Positions 21,801-33,228 of a DNA stretch of 64,000 bases are shown one piece after another (the stretch's first letter is position 1; each line of letters starts with the position of its first letter). The notes under the pieces are model-generated. The model was not told the DNA's origin. It worked only from the letters and a program-made list of their open reading frames with translations, and did not search any database. The position numbers were made by a program, and so were the translations under genes. The stretch covers positions 1,994,001 through 2,058,000 of the forward strand of contig BSBM01000712.1 in NCBI GenBank assembly GCA_027924585.1, given 5' to 3'. The DNA is from Larix kaempferi. Lineage: Eukaryota > Streptophyta > Pinopsida > Pinales > Pinaceae.

Positions 21801-23686
21801 TTCTACAGAAAGCATTGTAAGTTTAATATATTAACATTTATATGTTTCCCATTTTTCCTAAGGCACAAAACGAATTGTGGTTGACTTAGCTCACCACACT
21901 ATATGGTTGCATATAACATAAACAACGTATGGATGCATCTACGTAGAGGGAATTCGTTATATGCAATTGAGGGTTTTACCCATAGCCGAAGGGATTTATC
22001 ATAGTTTATGCATTTATCATTCAGTATTACATTGCATTAAGGACTGCGATCTCATACATTGTATAAATATATTACAAATATATATATTTATATACCTAAT
22101 CTATGGTTAAGATTAAGCTTAACGTTTAGGTGCAAGGAGCATATAAATAAATGTGAAATCGTTTACAATTTATGGCTGACAGAGAAATGATATATTTATA
22201 AATGCATAACCTTTTCGTATACAAGCTGGGTAGGCATATCGCCTTCACCCAAAACCATTAATCATTCAAGGGTAAAAAAAATTATTGTATGCTTAAGAAT
22301 GCAACATTTAAATGCAAGTAAACTGCAAAAGAAGTGTGGCCCGAAGGCGTTCCCATTTTAATAACCATAATAAACACAATATGTCTTGTATGCATATTGT
22401 ATTCATCTATATGCTCAGATTTACTGTAGTAGAACTCATGCATCGTAATAATATCAAGTGCAACGGAGTTTTCAACGATATAAGCTTCGTAGCCATTGCA
22501 CATTTCATTAAAAAGAACCACACAGTATCGGCCAAAAACGCAGAGAGGCGTTATAAATCAATAGAGCTGTGCATATTTACACTATAATGCTTTTACAGTA
22601 ATACGAATACCCACAGACATAAGAATTAATGTATAAGCTGTAACTTGCCATTAAAAATAAGTGGAACAATATACATGGTACCGACGCAGCTGCCATGACA
22701 GAGTGTCGTTGGAATACATAAGGCACTCACGACAGTGAGTGGTGAACTTTAAATATTTATTTTAATGCAGAGACTAACATTATTGCGGAGGGAGCACACA
22801 GATGTCACGAGGACCTTAGCGTAGGCAGGCTTCATGCCCCTATAGGCTTGGCCGATGGCCTTTCCCATTTTATCCACAAAAATGGAAGCAGGAAACCCTA
22901 ACCACAGTCAAACCAAATGTTTTAAGTAACTCGACCCCCACCAATGGGGTAAACCAAACCTGAGGTGGTTGGTTGGTGAGTTACCTGTTAACTTTGCGAT
23001 CCTTCCATGTTTCACACAACGGTTGCGAGCTTGCCGGAGTGCGCCCCACTCCACCCTGGGTCGTGGTTACTTGCGCAGGCATAGTGGCATGAGGTCAAAC
23101 CTTAGGAAGTATCAAGCTGATAACCATAAGTTAAACAAAGCAATGATTTTTGCATACAGAAAAGAGTTACATTACCTATTAGTGACAGTGGAGTTGCAGT
23201 GCAGTGCAGATCCGTCTCCACCTGCATCACAACACTTTGAAGGTCAAAAGCGTGATAGTATAAACATATACATTAATCAAACAGTCAACAAATGATACCA
23301 CTACAACGTAAAGCTTGAGAAGTGTCATGACGATTACCAAGCATGGTGGACGAAAGCAGAAGTATGGGTTGGAAATTGGTTTAGTGATACACCTCGACGA
23401 TGAAGGAGCCATAGTAGGGAGTTTTGCTTACACCACTCGTGGCGTAGAGCCAAAGCTCTCTGCGCCAAACTTCAACAATGACCCAAATGCCTCAGTCCAA
23501 TGAAGTTTCACCGGGTAGAGCAGGTGGTTAACCACTGCAACCGGTGTTAGAAGGAGTTTAATGCTTGACGTAGAGTTTGTTGGCGCGAACTTCTATCATC
23601 CAGATCGATGGTGAGGATCCCTTCTCAATTACCCATACGCCGGATCAGATCACTATCAACGGTCTAGAGCCATCAAGTTTTCAATG

Positions 23687-24108
23687 TGTGAAGAACCTAC
23701 AGCAATTAATTAATGAAAATACACAAGATAGCAAAAATAATAGAACTCAGAATCACTTTTGTTGATTGCAGGCCACTTCAAGGGGGAAACCTCCTTTGAG
23801 GAAGCTCAATACAAATAACTTCACGGTGCCTTCATAGACCTTAACACACACTTATATACTAATTCTAGGCACTGTGCCTTCATAGACCTCAACACACACT
23901 TATATACTAAGTCTAGGCTCCAATACTATGGGTCAAAACCATGGGCCAATACAAACTATGGATCAACAATACTACGAGCGACTTACAAAGCATATGCGCG
24001 AAACAACAATAACACAAACTATGGATCAATAAATACTACGGGACGACTTACAAAGCATATGCGTCCAACAACAATATACTAACAAAGTAAAGACATGGCT
24101 TCCTAACA
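23687..24108 (-). repeat. 3' LTR of nested chromovirus
   Basis: 422 bp, matching 29508-29881. It is longer because a block containing CTTCATAGACCTnAACACACACTTATATACTAA is repeated inside it (about 23828-23925). Confidence 0.93.
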
Positions 24109-24123
24109 TCCCCTCCCCCTTAG
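24109..24123 (-). other. Polypurine tract of nested chromovirus
   Basis: On the minus strand CTAAGGGGGAGGGGA abuts the TGTTAGGAAG start of the 3' LTR. This is a strong, canonical tract. Confidence 0.9.
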
Positions 24124-24182
24124 AAAAATCTTTGTACTCAAAGCTTTAGATGTGGAAATTGTTGTTGAATCTGAAGGAGTGG

Positions 24183-27100
24183 TTACCATGTAGCATCGTT
24201 TGGTTGCATGCCGTGCCACTGAATTAAGACCTCTGTGATAGAGAGAGAGCGAATCTGACGAGTGCGCTTATTTTGAACGGCCTCCAGCTCCAAAAGGATG
24301 GATCCTTCATTATCCAGTTCAGGTAAAATAGTTTGTCCTCTGATGTTGGTGCCAAGAACGTTCTTCAGACAAGAGACATGAAATACTGGATGAATGTGGG
24401 AAGAAGGAGGAAGTTCCAATTTATAAGAAACGGACCCAATCTTCTGAAGAATCCGATATGGCACATAGAACTTTGGAGCAAGCTTATAACACCCTTTGAG
24501 TTTCAGGGAGGATTTCTTGTACGGATGGAGACGAAGAAAAACCATATCACATGCTTGAAAAGTGCGCTCAGAACGGTGCTGATTGGCTTGTTGCTTCATG
24601 CGATTTCTTGCCATGTGAAGATTGTCCCACAAAATGCGAAGAATTTGATCGTGGTTGCGAAGGATTGTGTCAACTTCCTGAACTGGTGAACTACTGGGGG
24701 TGTATGGAAGAAGAACTAGCAGTGCCTAACCATAGACTGCTTCATATGGGGTCATTTTAGAGGTAGTGTGGTAAGAGGTATTGTACCACCAATTAGCGAG
24801 AGGGAGCCACTTTGCCCACTAATTTTGTTGTTCAGAGGTGAAGCAATGAAGATAAGTTTCCAAGCATTTATTGATAATTCAGTCTGACCATTTGTTTGTG
24901 GGTGATACCTTGAACTCATCTTCAGTTTGGTGCCAGTGTGGCAAAATAGTTCTGTCCAAAAATGACCGGTGAAAGTCGCATCACGATCCGAGACAATGGA
25001 AGAAGGGATGCCATGAAGACGAAAGATCAGGTCCAGGAAAATTTGAACGACTCAGGAGGTTGTATAGGGATGGCTGAGAGCACAAAAATGACTATATTTG
25101 GAGAGGCGATCAACCATAACCAAAATCACTATCTTCCCTCCAGACTTAGGGAACCCTTCAATGAAATCCATAGAAATATCTGTCCAAATCTGTGTAGGTA
25201 TGGGCAAGGGTTCGAGCAATCCCGGAAGGAGTATCGTTTCACCCTTATTGCACTGGCAGGTATCACATTCAACCACCATCTGTTGAATTGTCCCTTTCAT
25301 GCCCTACCAAAAGAAGTTACGCCATGCCCGCTCATACATTTTGAGGAACCCAGAGTGCCCTGTCGATGGAGAAGCATGGAGTTCATAGAAGACAGCTTGT
25401 TGAATATATGTGCTCTGGGGAAGCACCAGACGACCCTTGTATCTCAGGGAAGCACCATCCCAAGAGTAATGTGGTACAATAGAAGGGTTTTTGGCCAAGC
25501 ATTGGATGATTTGAGATAATGAAGAGTCATTGACATAGCCTTGTTGAATAGATTGCAACCAATTTGGAACAGGAATAGAAATAGCTGAAATAGAACCTTG
25601 GTCATCAAATGTGTGAGAAAGAGCATCCGCCACGATATTGTCCTTACCCTTCTTGTAAGTGATCTCATAGTCATAACCCATGAGTTTGCTAACCCATTTC
25701 TGTTGTGCTAGGGAGGATACACGTTGTTCTAGGAAATATTTCAGACTCTGGTGATCAGTCTTGATGTAGAAATGATTCCCTAATAGGTATGGGTGCCACT
25801 TCTGTACTGCATGCCAAATAGCCATCCTTTCCTTCTCATATGTAGAGGCAGCTAAATTCTTACCTGAAAGGGATTTTTTGGTGAACGTAATGGGGTGTTC
25901 ATCTTGAAGGAGAATAACACCAAGTCCATTGCCACAAGCATCACTCTCAATAGTGAAGGGCTTGGAAAAATCAGCCATAGCTAGAACAGGTGTAGTACAC
26001 ATAGCTTGTTTCAGTTTGTCAAATGCACACTCAGTAGCATGTGTCCATGTAAAAGCATCCTTTTTCAATAGAGAAGTTAATGGACCTGCAATCTTCCCAT
26101 AATCCTTGACAAACTTGTGGTAGTAGCCAGTCAATCCCAAAAAATCATGAAGGTTCTTGAGTGTCTGAGGATGAGGCCAATTGTTCATGGCAACGATTTT
26201 GGCAGGATCCACACGAACCCCTTCCACTGAGATAATGTGCCCAAGATACTCGACTTCCTGTTGTCCAAAAACACATTTAGACTATTTGGCATGGAGATGA
26301 TGGTCAGAGAAAAGTTCCATTACAAGATCCATATGCTGGAGATGTTCAGCCCAGGTTTTACTATAGATGAGGATATCATCAAAGAATACTAGAATGAATT
26401 TCTGCAAGTAGGGCCAGAATATTTTATTCATCAAGGCCTAGGATGTGGAAGGAGCATTAGTGAGGCCAAAGGGCATGACCAAAAACTCATAGTGGCCATC
26501 ATGTGTGCCGAAAGTTGTTTTAGGGATATCATACTCATGAACCCGAATTTGATGATACCCATAATGAAGATCCAACTTGGAGAAAAATTGAGCACCATGA
26601 AGCTCATTAAGAAGCTCATCAACAACAAGAATTGGAAACTTATCCTTGATAGTGAGGTGATTAAGTGCTCAGAAGTCAATGCAAAGGCGCCATGACCCAT
26701 CGTTTTTGCGGACGAGAAGAACTGGTGAAGAAAAGGAACTAGTGCTTGGGCGAATAATACCTTGCTTTAGTAATTCCTGAACGAGCATTTCAATCTCTAT
26801 TTTTTGGTGAAATGGGTAGCGATAGGGCCTGATGTTGGGAGGAACTCTTCCAGGAAGGAGCTGAATACGATGGTCCTCTGGCCTTGAAGGTGGAAATCCC
26901 ATTGGTTCAGGAAAGACACCGGTATATCGATCCAGAATTTGTTGTAGATCCAAAGGAGTAGTGGAGATCGCTGATAGTTGCATCTGAATGGAATGGATCT
27001 GAGCGATGACACCATGTGAATTATTATTAAGGAGTTTTTCCATGAGATGTGAGTTGATGATGTTGAGAGACCCTGGTTGTAATCCTGCCAATGTTGGTTT

Positions 27101-27442
27101 TTGTCCATTGGGGGAAAACTGCATCCAAAGTTCAGCAAAATCCCATAAGATGGGGCCAAGTGTGCGTAGCCATTGAGCGCCCAAAACCACATCACATCCG
27201 CCTAAGGTCAAGGAAAACATGTCAAAGTGTAGGTTATAATATCCCATAGAGATACACACATTACGACACTTCCCTTTGCAAGGTAAGGTGCCCCCATTAG
27301 CAACCATGACTTCAAAGTTGGAGCAAGGATGGATAAAACAATCAGCCTGTTTGGCGATCCGAGGGTCAATGAAATTATGAGTGCTACCAAAATCAATAAG
27401 TATTGTAAGAGGAAGCTTCTTGAAGTAACCCCTGACCTGCAT
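24183..27442 (-). pseudogene. pol: Chromovirus pol: protease, RT, RNase H, integrase, chromodomain
   Basis: From 27442 downward: protease with LIDFGSTHNFID, where the usual DSG is DFG; RT with [31 protein letters not shown] and [10 protein letters not shown]; RNase H with IESDACGNG, TYEKERMAI and KTDHQSLKY; integrase with HSGFLKMYERAW, CDTCQCNKG and WTDISMDFI; a GPY-type tail (APKFYVPYRILQKIG) and a chromodomain end (VLIQWHGMQPNDATW, about 24183-24227). Stops occur at least after LCIDF (TGA), near 26440 (TAG), near 26280 (TAG) and after NFFW near 25302 (TAG). Parts of the integrase core (about 24640-25050) are out of frame. The chromodomain normally steers integration to particular chromatin. 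Confidence 0.92.
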
Positions 27443-27512
27443 GGTTTGGGGGGTGGTGATTCTAGCTAAAGCATGGAGAGATATCTCTAGCTAGTCATCC
27501 TGAGACGGAGGG

Positions 27513-28435
27513 TCAATAGGAAGCTCTGAAATGTTGACCTGAGCATCCAATTGTATCTGGAACTTCTTCACTAATTTCAGAGGCAGGTAGAGAATCCATG
27601 TCCAAAAGATAGAGATTTTGCTGAACACATCTATGTCCCCGAGTGAATTTCCCATCACAATTATAACAAAGCCCTTTTTCTCCGCGTGCCTGTATCTCAG
27701 TTTCTAACAAATTCTTGATAGGAGTTGGTCGAGGAGTTGGCGGAATGGGAGGTCGTTGAGAACCCATATTTCGGAAGGGAACAAAAGTGGGTTTGGAGTG
27801 CTGTTGGTATGCAATATTGTCTTCTTCCAGCTTAGCCAACCCCAGGGCTTCCATCATTGTGTTGGGACAGAACATTTTGACCTCAGAGCGGATTGCATGC
27901 TTTAGACCATTGATAAAACAACTTTGGTAGAAGTCATCAGGCAATCCTTCGGTGTGGTTGGATAGTTTCTCAAATTCGGTTCGGTACTCTCTCACAGTGC
28001 CAATTTGGCGAAGTTTAGTGAGGGCTCCTGTGAAGTCATAAAAATCACTGGGACCAAATCGTTGCAAAAGGAGCTGGCAAAAATATGTCCATTTTGGCTC
28101 TTCATGAGCCTTGATGTACCAACGGTGCCATTGAAGAGCTTCTTGTTCAAAATGAAAGGATGCAAGTGGAACTTTGTTGACATCAAAAGTATTATGCAGA
28201 ATGAAATACTTTTCTACACGATAGATGCATCTAGTCAGATTAGTACCATTGAAGCGAGGAAAATCAAGCTTCGGACCACGGAAATTGCTGGAAGAAGAGA
28301 ACCCATTGTTTGATGAATACTCGGATTGTCATTTGTTGTTCATGGCTGAATGCTCAAGATGGAGGCCAAGAAATTTTTCATCAAGATCCTAGAGTTTGGC
28401 TTGGATGGATGCAAGTGCTTATTCCATGGTTTTTG
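27513..28435 (-). pseudogene. gag: Chromovirus gag
   Basis: The best frame (28067-27513) shows the helical Retrotrans_gag region (GTVREYRTEFEKLSNHTEGL, ARSEVKMF-type helix) and one zinc knuckle CYNCDGKFTRGHRC, the spacing typical of plant chromoviruses. Upstream, in other phases, GPKLDFPRFNGTN and YFILHNTFD-like pieces extend gag to about 28435. The gag protein packages the RNA; here it is broken by stops and shifts. Confidence 0.85.
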
Positions 28436-29493
28436 CTCCTGCGCGGTTGACAACCATAACTAGGAGTTTTTTTTTGTGTTGAGTGGGTAGAAAAATAAAA
28501 ATAGAAACTGTTTCAGTAAAGGAAAATCTGGATTTGGGAAAAATCTTAAGGGTAATTGGGGTTTGACTAGGTTTTGGACACTCTCAAATGGACAGGGAAG
28601 CAAAAAAGGAGGATTTCAGAAGCGGGGTGAAAGAATGGGAAAATTTGGCAGAGAGGGACAAAGAAGCAGAATTAGGAAAGGATCTCTGTTGTAAAATTTG
28701 AAGGTGATTGGGTGAAATTCGAGGAAGTTATGGCAAACCCTAAAAATAGAAAAATGTGGGATTTCAGGCTTTGGGAAGTGGAATTTGGGATAGGGTCTTC
28801 AGGAATGAAATATGTAGAATGGGATTACAGGGGTTCCAGGGAAGTTTCAAGGGAAACAAAGTGAAAACAAGGGAGATATGGAGAAAAAACTGATTTTTTT
28901 TTCCATAATGGAGCTCCTACGACATTGAAGGGATCTGAAATAGATAGATCTGCAATGGCACGGAAGTGATCAGAAATATAGGGATCTGAAAGGGTTTCGA
29001 ATGGATTGGAAACAGCTAGATCTGAAACGATTGGATTTGGAACAGCTTTCAGAATGGATCTGAAATGGCGCGACAGTGATCGACAACAGTTCAACTGAAA
29101 ATAGATATGGACCCCGGGTATGTGCAGCTTCCTAACAGTTCAGGGGTTTCACTCAGCCACCAATGCTGTTTGATGGCTTGCGTATTGGGGTAGTACCCTC
29201 ACTCCACGGCTCAGGTAAAACTAATAACCGCTTTGCCACAAACGACAGCTCTTGGTTTACCTCATGGGTGGGAACTAGTCAATCAGGTAGGGGTTGTTGC
29301 CCTTTTCGCTGGTAGGTCCTCTCAATGGGCCAGCTACTTTGGGGTTCCTATGGTACTCCTCACAATGAGTTTTAGGGCTTATGCCCAAGTACTTCCCACA
29401 GTTAAGCGGATAGGGATTATTCCTAGATTCGAACTTGCAACAGATGCAATTTTTGTTTTTGGCAGAAATTCCACCCAACGAGCCCAAGAAAGT

Positions 29494-29505
29494 GCTCTGA
29501 TACTA
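29494..29505 (-). other. Primer binding site of nested chromovirus
   Basis: On the minus strand TAGTATCAGAGC follows the 5' LTR by two bases. It differs by one G-to-A change from the initiator-Met site TGGTATCAGAGC. Confidence 0.8.
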
Positions 29506-29507
29506 GA

Positions 29508-29881
29508 TGTGAAGAACTTGCAACAATTAATTAATGAAAATATACGAGATAGCAGAAATAAAATAACTCAGAATCACTTTTATTGATCGCAGGCCACTTC
29601 GAGGGGATAACCTCCTTTGAGCAAGCTCAATACAAATAACTTCACAGTGCCTTCATAGGCCTCAACACACACTTATATACTAAGTCTACACGCCAATACT
29701 ATAGGTCAAAACCATGGGCCAATACAAACTATGGATCAACAATACTATGGGTGACTTACAAAGCATATGCGCCAAACAACAATAACACAAACTATGGATC
29801 AACAAATACTACGGGATGACTTACAAAGCATATGCATCCAACAACAATATACTAACAAAGTAAAGACATGGGTTCCTAACA
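29508..29881 (-). repeat. 5' LTR of nested chromovirus
   Basis: 374 bp, TG...CA, paired with 23687-24108 and flanked by CAATG. Confidence 0.95.
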
Positions 29882-31273
29882 CAATGCAACACAACCGATG
29901 GTACAAGGTAAGTTTTGGTGGGGTATCCCACGGACAACGAACACCGATGGTTGAGGGAGCTCCATTAATGGAGTGACCTACCTTCACCACATCAACAAGC
30001 CACGATGCAGCCAATTGTAAGTTTCATCCACATGATGAGCACAATGTACATCCTGCCAGCAGGGCAACAAACACAGGTTTAAAATGTGGTTTGGGGAATG
30101 GTCAAGCTTGCATGGTGCTAGCCATGTTACCACTTAGGCCGCCAGTTGATCGAGACCTCATGAGACCAACCCCATAACAGTAGTCTTCCAGCCAGGCTTA
30201 GTGTGGGAGTCTTATGTTGTGCCACTATGAGCTCCATGTTACGTTGTCGTGGATTATGGTCACCGACGTGGGAGGTGATATAATTAAGTTGATATATGTT
30301 TAATTGTGTAATGTTATGACTTAAGGTTAGTATCAACCATATGGTAGTGTGGTCAGCTTTCACAAGCGCCCAAACCTTACAACAATATGTTGATGCATAT
30401 ATAAATATATATGTGTGATATAATATAACCATTGTTTCGTATGCTTAGTGCATTGGCTATGTAAGCCATAGTGTAAAAGAGCACTATTTATTTGTATAAA
30501 TAGATAACCATATTTATACATATAACCTTTGTTTATATGTGGACTCAAAACAAATCTTGCATATTTATTAATGCATATAATCATATGTTTATAACTGTGT
30601 GGAGTTCGTTATGTAGGTTGGTTCATGAATTTAATCTTTGTATATGTTGAATTAATATCTCGTGTTATTGTTTTACATTGTATAATATGCACATAATATT
30701 AATACATAGAGAGTATGTATTAATATATGGCCCTTGGCCATATTAATCTATAGTCTTTTAGTAATGTTATAATGGCTAGTTAAATCATGAGGTTTTTTAA
30801 TGTCAAGTATAATATTAATTGACAATATTAATATATATTTAGGCATATATATATAGTTATGGAAGATATGGATATATATATATATATATATGTATATGTG
30901 CAGTAAGTCTAAAAAGGAACCAAGACCTAGGGAATTAATGGTTAGCGTACCAGCTTATAATTCAAGTGTAAGTGCATTTCATTTAAGCCATTAATTAAGT
31001 ACATATACCCTTGGTTCAGCTAGACATCATGTTTTACTGTTACTTGTAAAGAGGATAGTATGTTTACTCATGTCGACATAAGAGACCTCTAGTGCACACA
31101 CACCAGTTCAAGTGAACTCTATCTTATAACCTATAAGACGTAAGGGTGCGTATAGTCTGCAAGACTATAGCACTTCAGTAAAGTTCGCATCAGATGGCAT
31201 ATTTGTAAATAATACTATAGGGTCTATAGACCCATGCAAAAAAAAAAATTGGTTAAGAGGAGACATGACAAAT

Positions 31274-31285
31274 TGGTATCAGATC
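31274..31285 (+). other. B primer binding site
   Basis: TGGTATCAGATC lies three bases after the LTR end (CATGACA). It has one mismatch to the initiator-Met tRNA site. The leader 31286-31537 has no ORF. Confidence 0.85.
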
Positions 31286-31537
31286 ACGATCACTACACTG
31301 GGAACTTAAGCTCATTGCGTGATTGCTGTGTTTTTATTTCAGAATTAAATATTTAAACTTCCTGTAATATATTGTTTGTACATTGTTTCATTAATTACAT
31401 TATTGTTTATAACTTCTAACAAACAACTGATTGGCCACACTTAGACAACTCTATGGATGAAACAATAAATGGTAGAAATACATGTTGTGGAATAGGAAGG
31501 GAGGTTGGCGGTAGAAACATCCAGTTAGCAAGGAGAA

Positions 31538-33175
31538 ATGGCCAGCAGGCAGGGGAGAAACCAGAGTTCTCCACAGGGAGCAACAACATCCAGCGAGATG
31601 TTGGAAACAATAAAAATCCTAAAAGCTGAGCTAATGAGCATTAAAGAAGACAACATTAAAAACTTTGAAGAAAAACGAGAAATCAATGCTATTCTACTGC
31701 AAAAGTTGACAGAGAAGGAAAACAATCACCTCCCAACACCGGGGGAGCAACATGCAGAAAAATTAGTCGCAAAAAGAAATTCAAAATTTAAAGCTACACC
31801 TCCAAGGAATTCAATGAGCTATAATATGGATGTTAGTGATGCAGAGTCACAGGGCAAAGATTCTGAAGAGTACGTCCACAAGAAGAAAAAGAAGACTGAG
31901 AATGTACATCACCTCCATTCAGAATTGAGGAAAACCAAGCTTCCTACTTTTAACGGAGAAATTAAAACTGGAGAAGAAGCGGAGCTATGGCTTAGAGACA
32001 TGGAAAAGTACTTATGCATGTTTGACTATTCCAGCCTCATAAAGGCTAGAAGTGCTGTTTTTAACTTGCAAGGTAAGGCTTCGGCTTGGTGGGACGATCT
32101 CAGGCTAACCCGCTCAATCAACAAGAAAAAGGTAAAGTGGAAAACTTTTGCAACATTTTTCAAACATAAGTACCTGTCTGAAAGGTACTTTGATAAAAAG
32201 GTAAAATATTTTTACGACCTTAAGTTGGGACAACAAACCATGGAGGATCTAATCAGTAAGTTTATGGAACTACTCAAGTATGTTCCTTACATACAGGATG
32301 AGAAGGTCAGAATTCAATGGTTCCTGAATTGTTTACCATTTGGGTACAAGGATCAGATAGAGTTTGACGATCCCAAGACATTGGATGATGCTTTCAGAAA
32401 AGATAGACTGTGTTATGAACAGGGACAGAACAGAGCTGAAGTATCAAAAATGTGGAATGAAAAGAAGAAGACCAAGTCTGAAAGTAGGCAGAAGGGTCAT
32501 AAGCCCAACCATTTCAGAAACCAAAGTATGCGGCAACCTTTCAGCAAGAAGTTTGAGGACAGCAAGCCACATTCCAAATTTGTTCTGCCCACTAAAAAGT
32601 TCAACACGAAAGGCATTAGAAAACCAGAACATGCACCATCGAAGCCACCACTCAAATGTTGGGGATGCGGAGAAAGTCATCGATGGTATGATTGTCCTCA
32701 TAAAAAGGACATAAGCAAATCTATGCAGAATCTGCAAGAGGCTTCAACGATTCAAGACATAGCATGGAGCCCAAAAATGTATGCTGCATTAAACAACTGT
32801 CATGCAGAACATCAGACTTCGGTAATCGAGGTTGAACGTATGATTTTAGGGACACCCATGTCTATCTTGATTGATTCTGGCACATGTAAAAGTTATGTAG
32901 ACCCAAAACTGTGTGAGTCATGCAAACTTAGTAAAAACAAGTACACGCAGCCTTGGCTGGTTCAAATGGCAACCGAGATAAAAAGGAAAGTTTCTGAGGT
33001 AGCGAAACAATGTCCCTTGAAGTTAAATGAATCCTACACTAGCGCAGATTTGAATGTTTTGCCATTAGGATCTTACGATTTGCTCATCGGCATGGATTGG
33101 CTGGAAAAACATAGAGTTGTTATAGACTGCTATAAGAAATCTGTTACATTTACTAATGATGTGGGACGGCTTTAA
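31538..33175 (+). CDS. gag: B gag-protease
   Basis: A single open frame of 545 codons. The head (about 20-65) is Lys/Glu-rich and coiled-coil-like, followed by KKKKK. The Retrotrans_gag region spans about 125-300 with KLPTFNGE, AELWLRDMEKYL and ASAWWDDL (about 182). One zinc knuckle, CWGCGESHRWYDC (about 374), has spacing CX2CX3HX4C, one residue short of the usual CX2CX4HX4C. The protease follows in the same frame with LIDSGTCKSYVD (Asp-Ser-Gly about 445) and GMDWLEKH. The frame closes with TAA, just before the RT part begins in a new frame. Gag forms the particle and the protease cuts the polyprotein. This half could still be translated. Confidence 0.9.
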   Translation: MASRQGRNQSSPQGATTSSEMLETIKILKAELMSIKEDNIKNFEEKREINAILLQKLTEKENNHLPTPGEQHAEKLVAKRNSKFKATPPRNSMSYNMDVSDAESQGKDSEEYVHKKKKKTENVHHLHSELRKTKLPTFNGEIKTGEEAELWLRDMEKYLCMFDYSSLIKARSAVFNLQGKASAWWDDLRLTRSINKKKVKWKTFATFFKHKYLSERYFDKKVKYFYDLKLGQQTMEDLISKFMELLKYVPYIQDEKVRIQWFLNCLPFGYKDQIEFDDPKTLDDAFRKDRLCYEQGQNRAEVSKMWNEKKKTKSESRQKGHKPNHFRNQSMRQPFSKKFEDSKPHSKFVLPTKKFNTKGIRKPEHAPSKPPLKCWGCGESHRWYDCPHKKDISKSMQNLQEASTIQDIAWSPKMYAALNNCHAEHQTSVIEVERMILGTPMSILIDSGTCKSYVDPKLCESCKLSKNKYTQPWLVQMATEIKRKVSEVAKQCPLKLNESYTSADLNVLPLGSYDLLIGMDWLEKHRVVIDCYKKSVTFTNDVGRL

Positions 33176-33228
33176 AAGATCCAAGGGATCATGAGAGAGG
33201 TGAAATTAAGGGAGATTCTTCTCTTCAA

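Larger units (their letters stand above)
23687..29881 (-). mobile_element. Complete chromovirus (Ty3/gypsy) inserted in B 5' LTR
   Basis: The element has TG...CA ends (TGTGAAGAAC...CCTAACA) and a perfect 5-bp target duplication, CAATG, at 23682-23686 and 29882-29886. The uninterrupted B 3' LTR (TTTTCAATGCAACACAAC near 45391) confirms the empty site. In minus-strand order: 5' LTR 29508-29881, primer site, ~1-kb leader (about 28440-29490, with degenerate GATCTGAAA repeats), gag, protease, RT, RNase H, integrase, chromodomain, polypurine tract, 3' LTR 23687-24108. Several stops make it inactive. Confidence 0.95.
19898..31270 (+). repeat. B 5' LTR, about 5.2 kb after removing the nested chromovirus
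   Basis: It begins TGTAATATCCCAATT and ends CATGACA, four bases before the primer site. Removing 23687-29881 and one target copy leaves about 5,170 bp. It matches 36228-46117 in order: TTGGAGGGAAAATGCCACAT near both starts, the same TGTACTTnCAnGGTATTTG block at 20817 and 42782, and the tail GGCATATATATA near 30843 and 46094. In one 60-base block (22301 against 44010) I count five differences, four of them C/T or G/A. A (TA)n run lies at 30872-30900. ORFs found at matching places in both LTRs (for example 22312 and 44022) reflect LTR identity, not genes. Confidence 0.88.

Noticed and set aside
22282-22587. ORFs also found at 43992-44348, seemingly conserved
   Set aside because: They lie at matching places in the two B LTRs, so similarity follows from LTR identity, not selection on protein.
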